Shown one piece after another: positions 56,382 to 64,000 of a DNA stretch of 64,000 nt (the stretch's first letter is position 1; every line of letters begins with the position of its first letter). The DNA comes from Roseisolibacter agri (lineage in GTDB: Bacteria > Gemmatimonadota > Gemmatimonadetes > Gemmatimonadales > Gemmatimonadaceae). The notes beneath the pieces were generated by a model. The model was not told the DNA's origin. It did not search any database and was given only the letters and a program-made list of their open reading frames with translations. The stretch lies in contig NZ_BRXS01000007.1 of the NCBI RefSeq assembly GCF_030159095.1, forward strand, positions 1 to 64,000, written 5' to 3'. The position numbers and the translations under genes are program-made.

Positions 56382-57989
56382 ATGCAGCTCGCCCGATCCG
56401 GGGCCGGCGTGCGCGCGCGAGCATGCGCCGCTGCCGCCGCGCTCCTCCTTCCGGCCACGTCCGCCGGCGCGCAGCGCTCGGCCGACGCGCTCGACTCCCT
56501 CGTCAGCGCCGCGCTCGCGGCCAGCCCGCTCGTGCGCGCCGCGGCGGCCCGCGTCGATGCGGCCGCGGCGCGCGTCGGTCCGGCCGGCGCACGCCCGGAC
56601 CCGATGCTGATGGCCGGCGTGCAGAACCTCCCGCTCTCCGCGCCGGGCTTCGCCGACGAGATGACGATGGCGATGGTCGGCGTCGGCCAGACCGTCACGC
56701 TCCCGGGCAAGCGCGCGCTCCGTCGCACCGCCGCCGAGCGCGAGGTCGACGCGGCGCGCGCGGAGGTGGCACGCGTGCGGCTCGACGTCGCACGCGACGT
56801 GCGCACGGCCTACCTCGATCTCGCCTACCTCGATCGCGCGCTGACGCTCGTCGCGCGCAACCGGACGCTGCTCGTCGAGCAGGTGCGCGTCGCCGAGTCG
56901 CGCTACGGCAGCGGGGCCGACCTGGCGCTCGCTCCGACCACCTCGATGGCGTCGCGCGCCGCGCCCCTCGCGATGCCGACGACGGGCGCACCCATGGCGG
57001 CGGCGCGTGCCGCCACGCCGCGCGTCAGCGCATCGGCATCCGCTCCCGCCATGGGAGGCATGGGCAGCATGGGGGCCGGCGGTGGCGACGGCACGCCGAT
57101 GCTGCCTGCGGCCATGCCGGCCGTGAACGCCGCGCCGGCGGTGATGGGCGGCGCGATGCGCGCGCCGATGCCGGGCGGCGCGCTCCAGGAGATCCTGCGC
57201 GCGCGCGCGGAGGTCGCCCGGCTCGCGGAGGACGCCGCGGCGCTGGTCGAGGAGCGGCGCGCGGTGCTCGCACGGCTGAACGCGGCGCTCGACCGCCCCT
57301 CCGCGACGCCGGTCGACGCGACCGTGGTGCCCGCGCGCATCGTGCGCGCCGCCGTCGCCCCCTCCGCGCGTGAGGTCCGCTTCACCTCCGCCGCACTCGG
57401 CGCGCGCGCGGCCGGGTCGCCGCTCCCCTCCGTCGAGACGCTGCAGGCGCTCGCGACGGAGCGGAGCCCGATCCTCCGCACGCACGAGGCCCTCATCGCC
57501 GCGCAGCGCGCGCGCGTCGAGCTCGCGCGGCGCGAGCGGCGCCCCGACCTCGACGTGGCGCTGCAGTACGGCGTGCGGCCACGGCATCCCGACATGATCA
57601 CCGCGACGGTCTCCGTGCCGATCCCCGTGCAGCGGCGGCGCGTGCAGGACCAGCTGGTCGCGGGCGCGCGCGCGGAGCTGACCGCGCTCGAGGCGGAGCA
57701 TCACCAGCAGCTGGCCGTGCATGGCGCCGAGATCGCGCGGCTGCACGCGGAGGCCGAGCGCGCGCGGACGCAGCTCGCGCTGCTCTCGTCCGCCGCGATG
57801 CCGCAGGCACAGGCGTCGCTCGCCGCGAGCCTCGCCGCGTATCGCGCGGGGCAGGCGGGGCTCGCGGCGGTGCTCGACGCGCACGCCGCGGTCTTCGACC
57901 AGGAGACCGCCTACCAGCGCGCGCTCACGGACTTCGCGAGGGCGGTCGCGGAGCTGGAGCGCTCGGTCGGCGCGGAGGTGCTGCCATGA
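56382..57989 (+). CDS. cusC: TolC-family outer membrane efflux protein, CusC-like
   Basis: 535 residues from the ATG at 56382, with a signal peptide (ACAAAAALLLPATSAGAQ). Two halves of the outer-membrane efflux protein fold are recognisable: SPLVRAAAARVDAAAARVG to LDLAYLDRALTLVARN, and LATERSPILRTHEALIAAQ to YQRALTDFARAVAELE. Between the halves an unusual Met/Ala/Pro/Gly-rich insertion of about 80 residues (around 190-270, with MGGMGSMGAGGG and other Met pairs) is inferred to bind copper or silver. The stop overlaps the start of the adaptor gene (ATGA). Confidence 0.9.
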   Translation: MQLARSGAGVRARACAAAAALLLPATSAGAQRSADALDSLVSAALAASPLVRAAAARVDAAAARVGPAGARPDPMLMAGVQNLPLSAPGFADEMTMAMVGVGQTVTLPGKRALRRTAAEREVDAARAEVARVRLDVARDVRTAYLDLAYLDRALTLVARNRTLLVEQVRVAESRYGSGADLALAPTTSMASRAAPLAMPTTGAPMAAARAATPRVSASASAPAMGGMGSMGAGGGDGTPMLPAAMPAVNAAPAVMGGAMRAPMPGGALQEILRARAEVARLAEDAAALVEERRAVLARLNAALDRPSATPVDATVVPARIVRAAVAPSAREVRFTSAALGARAAGSPLPSVETLQALATERSPILRTHEALIAAQRARVELARRERRPDLDVALQYGVRPRHPDMITATVSVPIPVQRRRVQDQLVAGARAELTALEAEHHQQLAVHGAEIARLHAEAERARTQLALLSSAAMPQAQASLAASLAAYRAGQAGLAAVLDAHAAVFDQETAYQRALTDFARAVAELERSVGAEVLP

Positions 57990-59275
57990 GGCGTCGGATG
58001 CTGTGGGCCGTCGTCATCGGTGCGGTCGTCGTCGCGGGCGCGGCCGCCGCGGTGCTCGCGCGCCGCGATCAGCGAAGCGGCGCCGCGCCCGCGACGACGC
58101 GTGACGGCAGCATGGCCGACATGCCGGGGATGGAGGGCATGGCGATGGGCGGCGGCGGGACGGTGCGGCTCACCGCCGGCCAGCTGCGGCAGTTCGGCGT
58201 CACGTTCGGCACCGTCGAGGAGCGCGAGCTCACCGCGGCCGTGCGCACGAGCGGCATGGTGACCGTCGATGAGCGGCGCGTCGCGACGGTCGCGCCGCGC
58301 TTTGGTGGCTACGTCGAGCGCCTGCTCGTGGAGACCACCGGCCAGGCCGTGCGCCGCGGGCAGCCGCTCGCGACGGTGTACTCGCCCGAGGTGCTGGCGG
58401 CCGCGGAGGAGCTGCTGGTCGCGCGGCGACTCGCGGGGACGCTGAGCGCGGACGGGCCGGGCGTGCCCGCGGCGCCATCGGATCTCGTCGCGGCCGCGCG
58501 GCGCCGTCTGACGCTGATGGGCGTCAGCGGCGCCGAGATCGACGCGGTGCTGCGGAGCGGCCGTGCGTCGCCGACGGTGACGCTGCGCGCGCCGGCGTCG
58601 GGCGTCGTGCTCGAGAAGCGCGTGACGGAGGGCCAGGCGATCGGTGCGGGCGAGCCGCTCTACACGCTCGCGGACCTCTCGGTCGTTTGGGTCGAGGCGG
58701 AGCTGCGCGAGGGCGACGCGGTGGCCGCGCGCGTCGGCACCGCCGCGGACGTGGAGCTGCCCGGCGAGCCGGGGCGGTCGCTCAAGGGGCGGATCACCTT
58801 CCTCGCGCCGACCGCCGACGCGACCTCGCGCACCGTCCGCGCGCGCGTCGAGGTGGCGAACGCCGACGGGCGGCTGCGGCCGGGCGCGTACGCCACGGTG
58901 CGACTGACGACGCCGACGCGCCGCGCGCTGACGGTGCCGGCGACCGCCGTCGTCCGCACGGGCGAGCGCGCGATCGTCTTCGTCGACATGGGCGGCGGGG
59001 AGCTGATGCCGCATGACGTCACGACGGGCCGCGTGTCCGGCGAGTACGTCGAGGTGCTGTCCGGCGTCGATCGCGGGCACCGCGTCGTCACGTCGGCGCA
59101 GTACCTCCTCGAGTCGGAGTCGAACCTCGCCGACGTGATGCGCGCGATGATGGGGCAGACGGGCAGCGCGGAGATGGGCGGCATGCCCGGCATGGAGGAC
59201 ATGCCCGGGATGGACGCGAAGGGCGCGCACACGAAGGGGATGCCCAGCGCGGCCGCGCCCGCGCCGCGGAGGTGA
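57986..59275 (+). CDS. cusB: periplasmic adaptor of a metal RND pump, CusB-like
   Basis: 429 residues with an N-terminal membrane anchor (AVVIGAVVVAGAAAAVLA). Early in the periplasmic part, MADMPGMEGMAMGGG provides Met ligands as in CusB. The membrane-fusion-protein core follows: VAPRFGGYVERLLVETTGQ, GQPLATVYSPEVLAAAEELL (lipoyl/hairpin), and VTEGQAIGAGEPLYTLADLS then VWVEAELREGD (beta barrel). A second Met-rich tail (MGGMPGMEDMPGMD) ends the protein. It joins the inner-membrane pump to the outer-membrane channel. The gene overlaps cusC by four bases and cusA starts 4 bp downstream. Confidence 0.93.
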   Translation: MRRRMLWAVVIGAVVVAGAAAAVLARRDQRSGAAPATTRDGSMADMPGMEGMAMGGGGTVRLTAGQLRQFGVTFGTVEERELTAAVRTSGMVTVDERRVATVAPRFGGYVERLLVETTGQAVRRGQPLATVYSPEVLAAAEELLVARRLAGTLSADGPGVPAAPSDLVAAARRRLTLMGVSGAEIDAVLRSGRASPTVTLRAPASGVVLEKRVTEGQAIGAGEPLYTLADLSVVWVEAELREGDAVAARVGTAADVELPGEPGRSLKGRITFLAPTADATSRTVRARVEVANADGRLRPGAYATVRLTTPTRRALTVPATAVVRTGERAIVFVDMGGGELMPHDVTTGRVSGEYVEVLSGVDRGHRVVTSAQYLLESESNLADVMRAMMGQTGSAEMGGMPGMEDMPGMDAKGAHTKGMPSAAAPAPRR

Positions 59276-59279
59276 GGCG

Positions 59280-62200
59280 ATGCTGACGCACATCCTCCGC
59301 GGCGTGATCGCGTGGTCGGTGCGGCACGCGCGTCTCGTGCTTGCCGTGACCGCGGTGCTCACGGTCGCGGGCGCGTGGGCGGCGCTGCGCACGCCCGTGG
59401 ACGCGATCCCCGACCTCTCCGACGTGCAGGTCGTCGTGATGACCGAGTGGCCGGGGCAGGCGCCGGCGCTGGTCGAGGACCAGGTCACGTATCCGCTCTC
59501 GACCGAGCTGCTGAAGGTGCCGCGCACGAAGGTGGTGCGCGGGATGAGCCAGTTCGGCCTCTCCGCCGTGTACGTGGTGTTCGAGGACGGCACGGACCTC
59601 TACTGGGCGCGCTCGCGCGTGCTCGAGTACCTGAACGCGGCGCGCGAGCGGCTCCCCGACGGCGCGATGCCGATGATGGGGCCTGACGCGACCGGCGTCG
59701 GCTGGGTGATGCAGTACATCCTCGCCGACACGACGGGGCGACTGAGCCTCGCCGACCTGCGCGCGCTGCAGGACTTCACCGTGAAGCCCGCGCTCACCGC
59801 GGTGCCGGGCGTGGCCGAGATCGCGTCGCTCGGCGGCTTCGAGAAGCAGTACCAGATCGAGGTCGATCCGACGCGGCTGCTGGCGTACGGTCTGTCGATG
59901 TCGCGTATCGTCGCGGCGGTGCAGGCGTCCAACGCGGACGTCGGCGGGCGCGTGCTCGAGATGGGCGGCACGGAGTACGTGGTGCGCGGCCGCGGGCGCT
60001 TCGCGTCGCTCGACGACCTGCGCGCCGTGGCGCTCGCGACCGGGCCCGCCGGCGTGCCGGTGACGGTCGGCGACGTGGCGACCGTGCAGCTCGGGCCGGA
60101 GCTGCGGCGCGGCATCGCGGACCTGAACGGGCGCGGCGAGGTCGTGACGGGCTTCGTCGTCATGCGCTACGGCGGGAACCCGCGCGACGTGATCGACGGC
60201 GTGAAGACACGCATGGCGACGCTGGAGTCGGCGCTGCCGCGCGGCGTGACGTTCGTGGCGGGCTACGACCGCTCGAGCCTCATCGACCGCGCAGTCGCGA
60301 ACCTGCGCGAGAAGCTGGTCGAGGAGTCGCTGATCGTCGCCGCGGTGACGGTGCTCTTCCTGCTGCACGTGCGCAGCGCGCTGGTCGCGATCGTCACGCT
60401 GCCGGTGGGCATCCTCATCGCGTTCCTCGCGATGCGCGCGCTCGGCCTGTCGGCGAACATCATGAGCCTGGGCGGGATCGCGATCGCCATCGGCGCGATG
60501 ATCGACGCGGCCGTGGTGATGGTCGAGAACTACCACAAGCACCTGGAGCGCCGCGGGCACACGGGCGCGCCTTCCGCAGAGGAGCGCTGGCGGCTCGTGC
60601 GCGACGCCTCCGGCGAGGTGGGGCCGTCGCTCTTCGTCTCGCTGCTGCTGATCACGGTGTCGTTCCTCCCCATCTTCGCGCTCGAGGCGCAGGAGGGGCG
60701 GCTCTTCCATCCGCTCGCGTGGACGAAGACGCTGGCGATGGCCGCGGCCGCGCTCCTCTCGGTGACGCTCGTGCCGGTGCTCATGGGGCTCCTCATCCGC
60801 GGCGGCGTGAAGCCCGAGGCCGCGAACCCCGTGAACCGCGCGCTGGTCCGCGCGTACCGGCCCGTGATCGCGCTCGTGCTGCGGCACCGCTGGGCGACCG
60901 TCGGTGTCGCCGCGGCGCTGCTCGCGCTGACGATCGTGCCGTGGATGCGGCTCGGCTCCGAGTTCATGCCGCCGCTGGACGAGGGGAGCGTGATGGACAT
61001 GCCGTCGCTCGCGCCGGGCGTGGGCGTGGAGCAGGCGAAGGCGATCCTGCGCCAGCGCGACGGCGCGCTCGCCGCGATCCCCGAGGTCGCGATGGTGCTC
61101 GGCAAGGTCGGACGCGCCGAGACGGCGACGGACATGGCGCCGATGTCGATGATCGAGTCGACCGTGCTCCTGAAGCCGCAGTCGGCATGGCGCGCGGGCG
61201 TCACGCGCGACTCGCTGCTGGCGGAGATCGACCGCCGCGTGAGGACGCCCGGCGTCGCGAACATGTGGTCGATGCCGATCCGGAACCGACTCGACATGCT
61301 CGCGACGGGGATCAAGACGCCGGTCGGCATCAAGGTGTTCGGGCCCGACCCCGCGACGCTCGACCGGGTGGCGCAGGAGATCGAGCGCGTGCTCCCGCGC
61401 GTGCCCGGAACGGCCGCCGTGTTCGCCGAGCGGACCGTGGGCGGCCGGTACCTGGACGTGGTGGTCGGCCGCGAGGCGGCGGCGCGCCATGGCCTCACGA
61501 CGGGCGAGGTGCAGACCGCGCTCGCCGCGGCCGTCGGCGGCGCCCCGGCCGGGCAGGTGCTCGAGGGGCGCGAGCGCTACTCGGTGCTCGTGCGCTATCC
61601 GCGTGCGCTGCGCGGCGACCCGGAGGCCGTGCGCGGCGTGCTCGTGTCCACGCCGTCCGGCGCGCAGGTGCCGCTCGCGCAGCTGGCGCGCGTCGACGTG
61701 GTGCGCGGCGCGACGCTCATCAAGTCCGAGGACGCCCAGCTGAACGACGTCGTCTACGTGGACGTGCGCGATCGCGACGTGGGCGGCTACGTGGACGAGG
61801 CGCGCGCGCTGCTCGCGCGCGAGCTGCGCCTGCCGCCGGGCTACCGCCTGGAGTGGTCGGGGCAGTTCGAGGCGATGGAGCGCGCGGAGCGCCGGCTGAA
61901 GCTCGTCGTGCCGGCGACGCTCGCGGTGATCTTCCTGCTGCTCTACGCGAGCTTCCGCAGCGCGGCCGAGAGCGCGCTGGTGATGCTGTCGCTCCCGTTC
62001 GCGCTGGTGGGCGGCGTGTGGCTCCTCTGGCTGCTCGGCTACAACCAGAGCGTGGCGACCGCCGTCGGCTTCGTGGCGCTCGCAGGCGTGGCGGCGGAGA
62101 CCGGCGTCATCATGCTGCTCTACCTGGACCACGCCTACCGCGACCGGGAGGCGGCGGGGGAGCTGCGCACGCGCGAGGACGTGGACGCGGCCGTCGCGCA

Positions 62201-62438
62201 CGGCGCGGTCGAGCGCGTGCGGCCGAAGATGATGACCGTGACGGCGATCATGGCGGGCCTGCTGCCCATCCTCTGGTCGGCCGGCGCGGGCGCGGACGTG
62301 ATGAAGCGCATCGCGGCGCCGATGGTCGGCGGCATGGTCACGAGCACCGTGCTCACGCTGGTCGTCATTCCCGCGGTGTACTCGCTGTGGAAGGAGCGTG
62401 CGCTCCGCCGCGCGTCCGTGGCGCCGAGCGCATCCTGA
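59280..62438 (+). CDS. cusA: heavy-metal RND efflux pump, CusA-like (Cu+/Ag+)
   Basis: A 1052-residue inner-membrane proton/metal antiporter of the HME-RND family. The N-terminus (TPVDAIPDLSDVQVVVMTEW) and DPTRLLAYGLSMSRIVAAVQ are diagnostic for CusA/CzcA. The proton-relay Asp in GAMIDAAVVMVENYHKH is near residue 409. The periplasmic Met cluster NMWSMPIRNRLDMLATG (Met at about 662, 665 and 673) sits where CusA binds Cu(I)/Ag(I), and AAETGVIMLLYLDHAY in the second half is typical of monovalent pumps. It completes a cusC-cusB-cusA operon. Confidence 0.95.
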   Translation: MLTHILRGVIAWSVRHARLVLAVTAVLTVAGAWAALRTPVDAIPDLSDVQVVVMTEWPGQAPALVEDQVTYPLSTELLKVPRTKVVRGMSQFGLSAVYVVFEDGTDLYWARSRVLEYLNAARERLPDGAMPMMGPDATGVGWVMQYILADTTGRLSLADLRALQDFTVKPALTAVPGVAEIASLGGFEKQYQIEVDPTRLLAYGLSMSRIVAAVQASNADVGGRVLEMGGTEYVVRGRGRFASLDDLRAVALATGPAGVPVTVGDVATVQLGPELRRGIADLNGRGEVVTGFVVMRYGGNPRDVIDGVKTRMATLESALPRGVTFVAGYDRSSLIDRAVANLREKLVEESLIVAAVTVLFLLHVRSALVAIVTLPVGILIAFLAMRALGLSANIMSLGGIAIAIGAMIDAAVVMVENYHKHLERRGHTGAPSAEERWRLVRDASGEVGPSLFVSLLLITVSFLPIFALEAQEGRLFHPLAWTKTLAMAAAALLSVTLVPVLMGLLIRGGVKPEAANPVNRALVRAYRPVIALVLRHRWATVGVAAALLALTIVPWMRLGSEFMPPLDEGSVMDMPSLAPGVGVEQAKAILRQRDGALAAIPEVAMVLGKVGRAETATDMAPMSMIESTVLLKPQSAWRAGVTRDSLLAEIDRRVRTPGVANMWSMPIRNRLDMLATGIKTPVGIKVFGPDPATLDRVAQEIERVLPRVPGTAAVFAERTVGGRYLDVVVGREAAARHGLTTGEVQTALAAAVGGAPAGQVLEGRERYSVLVRYPRALRGDPEAVRGVLVSTPSGAQVPLAQLARVDVVRGATLIKSEDAQLNDVVYVDVRDRDVGGYVDEARALLARELRLPPGYRLEWSGQFEAMERAERRLKLVVPATLAVIFLLLYASFRSAAESALVMLSLPFALVGGVWLLWLLGYNQSVATAVGFVALAGVAAETGVIMLLYLDHAYRDREAAGELRTREDVDAAVAHGAVERVRPKMMTVTAIMAGLLPILWSAGAGADVMKRIAAPMVGGMVTSTVLTLVVIPAVYSLWKERALRRASVAPSAS

Positions 62439-62541
62439 GCCCCGCGATCGTCGGAGACGACCCCAGCCGGGAATGCAGTCGCGCGTCGCGCCGTCCTCAC
62501 CGTGCTCGCCCGATCCGTATTCCAGAGCCCGGGAGGTTCCG

Positions 62542-63996
62542 ATGCGTTGGCAGCTCTCCTACGTCGTCGTCCCCTGTCTGCTTCTCGCCGCCTGCGCCGA
62601 TGACGTCCCGCAGGGCGGCGCCGGCCCGACCGCGCCCAGCCTGCAGCGTCAGAGCGGCCAGGGCGCGGCAGTGAGCACCGCGAACAACATCGGGCCGAGC
62701 CCGATGGGCGCGATCATTCCCATCGGGCTGGAGGTTGTGGCCACCGGGCTCGTCTCGCCCATCCAGCTCGTGCAGCCCGACAAGATCGGGATCCGGTTCG
62801 TCGTCGATCAGATCGGGTTCGTCCGCATGATCGACGAGAACGACGCGCTGCTGCCGCAGCCGTTCCTCGACGTGCGCAGCCGCCTCGTGACGCTCAACCC
62901 CAACGGCGACGAGCGCGGGCTGCTGGGCCTCGCGTTCCACCCGGACTTCCGGAAGAACGGGCGCTTCTTCGTGTTCTACACGGCGCCGCCGCGCGTCGCG
63001 GGCTACAACAACACGATCACGATCGCGGAGTACCGCGCGGACGTCGCCACCGGGTCCAACACGAACAAGATCATGACGGACGAGGTGCCGCGCGTGATCC
63101 CGGGCTCGGAGCGCATCGTGCTGCAGGTGGACCACCCGCAGGCGAACCACAACGGCGGCACGGTCGCCTTCGGACCGGACGGCTATCTCTACATCTCGAT
63201 CGGCGACGGCGGGGGGCGCGACGACGACAACCCGCTCGGCCACGTCCCGGACTGGTATCCCGACAACGCCGGCGGCAACGGCCAGGACATCACGCAGAAC
63301 CTGCTCGGCAACATCCTGCGCATCGACGTCGACCGCGGCGCGCCGTACGCGATCCCGCAGGACAATCCGTTCGTCGGCCGTCCGGGGCTCGACGAGATCT
63401 GGGCCTACGGCTTCCGCAACCCGTACCGCTTCGCGTTCGACACGAAGCACGGTGGGACGCTGCTCGTCGGCGACGCGGGGCAGGAGCTGTGGGAGGAGGT
63501 GAGCGTCGCCGAGCGCGGCGCGAACTACGGCTGGAACGTGAAGGAGGGCACGCACTGCTTCGACGCCGAGGCGCCGACGGTGGTGCCGGCCACCTGTCCG
63601 ACCGTGGATCCCACGACGGGCGAGCCGCTGCGCAACCCGGTGATCGAGTTCCCGAACAGCAAGAACCCGCTCGGCGGCGATCTCGGGCTCACGGTCGTGG
63701 GCGGCGTCGTCTACCACGGCGAGGACGTGCACGCGCTGCGCGACCTGTACGTGTTCGGCAGCGCGGCGACGCAGCGCCAGCCCGCCGGGAGCGGGCGGCT
63801 CTTCGCCTCCGAGATGCACGGCTTCCCGCTGTGGACCATCCACGAGCTGCGCGTGAACGGCACGGACCCCATCGGCTACTTCGTGAAGGGGTTCGGCACC
63901 GACCGCGCGGGCGAGGTCTACGTGACGGCGTCGCGCATCCTCGGGCCCAGCGGCACGACCGGCACCATCCTCCGGATCACGGATCCGATCCAGTGA
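62542..63996 (+). CDS. PQQ-type glucose/sorbosone dehydrogenase lipoprotein
   Basis: 484 residues from the ATG at 62542 (GGGAGG ribosome binding site). A lipoprotein signal (VVVPCLLLAACADD) precedes a six-bladed propeller of the GSDH family (PF07995). Conserved blocks are ERGLLGLAFHPDFRKNGRFF, DHPQANHNGGTVAFGPDGYL, ISIGDGGGRDDDNPLG, NLLGNILRIDVDR, IWAYGFRNPYRFAFD and DAGQELWEEVSV. These are the substrate and PQQ-contact regions of soluble aldose dehydrogenases. The protein should act outside the inner membrane. Its link to the copper pump upstream is only positional. The stop codon is 4 bases before the window edge. Confidence 0.92.
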   Translation: MRWQLSYVVVPCLLLAACADDVPQGGAGPTAPSLQRQSGQGAAVSTANNIGPSPMGAIIPIGLEVVATGLVSPIQLVQPDKIGIRFVVDQIGFVRMIDENDALLPQPFLDVRSRLVTLNPNGDERGLLGLAFHPDFRKNGRFFVFYTAPPRVAGYNNTITIAEYRADVATGSNTNKIMTDEVPRVIPGSERIVLQVDHPQANHNGGTVAFGPDGYLYISIGDGGGRDDDNPLGHVPDWYPDNAGGNGQDITQNLLGNILRIDVDRGAPYAIPQDNPFVGRPGLDEIWAYGFRNPYRFAFDTKHGGTLLVGDAGQELWEEVSVAERGANYGWNVKEGTHCFDAEAPTVVPATCPTVDPTTGEPLRNPVIEFPNSKNPLGGDLGLTVVGGVVYHGEDVHALRDLYVFGSAATQRQPAGSGRLFASEMHGFPLWTIHELRVNGTDPIGYFVKGFGTDRAGEVYVTASRILGPSGTTGTILRITDPIQ

Positions 63997-64000
63997 TCCG

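Noticed and set aside
59088-62201. Minus-strand open frame of over 1000 codons opposite the CusA gene
   Set aside because: His/Arg/Val-rich composition with no domains, mirroring third-position GC of the real gene.

Overview
The window reads as chromosomal DNA from a high-GC Gram-negative bacterium. Lipoprotein signal peptides, a type IV pilus motor cluster, a TolC-type efflux pump, an ECF sigma factor paired with a large Ser/Thr kinase, and many GTG starts together suggest Gemmatimonadota (for example a Gemmatirosa-like soil lineage). That placement is an inference from gene style; no rRNA or marker gene is present.

Left flank (1-8.25 kb), GC about 70%. Three minus-strand genes encode a serine beta-lactamase-fold hydrolase and two tandem, apparently paralogous lipoproteins. 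Across a divergent intergenic region holding an inverted pair of 29-bp elements lie a ComEA-like helix-hairpin-helix protein and pilB-pilT-pilC, the assembly ATPase, retraction ATPase and inner-membrane platform of type IV pili.

Island (8.25-50.71 kb). About 42.5 kb of lower, uneven GC sits between the stop codons of two convergent core genes (pilC and a PD40-repeat lipoprotein). Its two ends are imperfect inverted repeats sharing TCAGTCTGTCG, each followed by further copies of a CARTCYGTCGYAAT-like site at about 22-bp steps. This is the architecture of Tn7/Tn5053/Mu-type transposon ends, but no matching transposase was recognised inside. The cargo is almost entirely conflict and defence genes. 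In order they are: a DrmD-like helicase, DUF1156 methylase and DUF499 ATPase operon; two unknown genes; an integrase remnant with an IS3 element; an AIPR protein; a DUF262-HNH-AlbA_2 fusion; a membrane coiled-coil protein with a VWA-like lipoprotein; a coupled WYL-WYL-HEPN-like trio followed by a VWA protein; a uracil-DNA-glycosylase-fold protein with a partner; a VRR-NUC nuclease; an EVE-HNH protein; a second HEPN-like protein; a DUF429 protein with a zinc finger; an HTH/coiled-coil protein; a HigB toxin with a HigA-ImmA antitoxin; and finally a ubiquitin-like protein, an E1-like enzyme and a DUF6527-like protein followed by a trypsin-like protease and a Lit-like metallopeptidase.

Right flank (50.7-64 kb), GC above 70%. 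A PD40 lipoprotein is followed by an ECF sigma factor coupled to a kinase / sulfatase-modifying-factor-like / hydrolase fusion. Next comes a copper/silver efflux locus (Met-rich exported protein, CusC-, CusB- and CusA-like genes), then a PQQ-type glucose/sorbosone dehydrogenase lipoprotein.

The strongest candidates for an undescribed system are the ubiquitin-like module with two adjacent proteases and no visible E2 or JAB peptidase (46.1-50.4 kb), and the WYL-WYL-HEPN-VWA module (30.0-34.9 kb). The transposon-like boundaries of the whole island are a separate, checkable observation.
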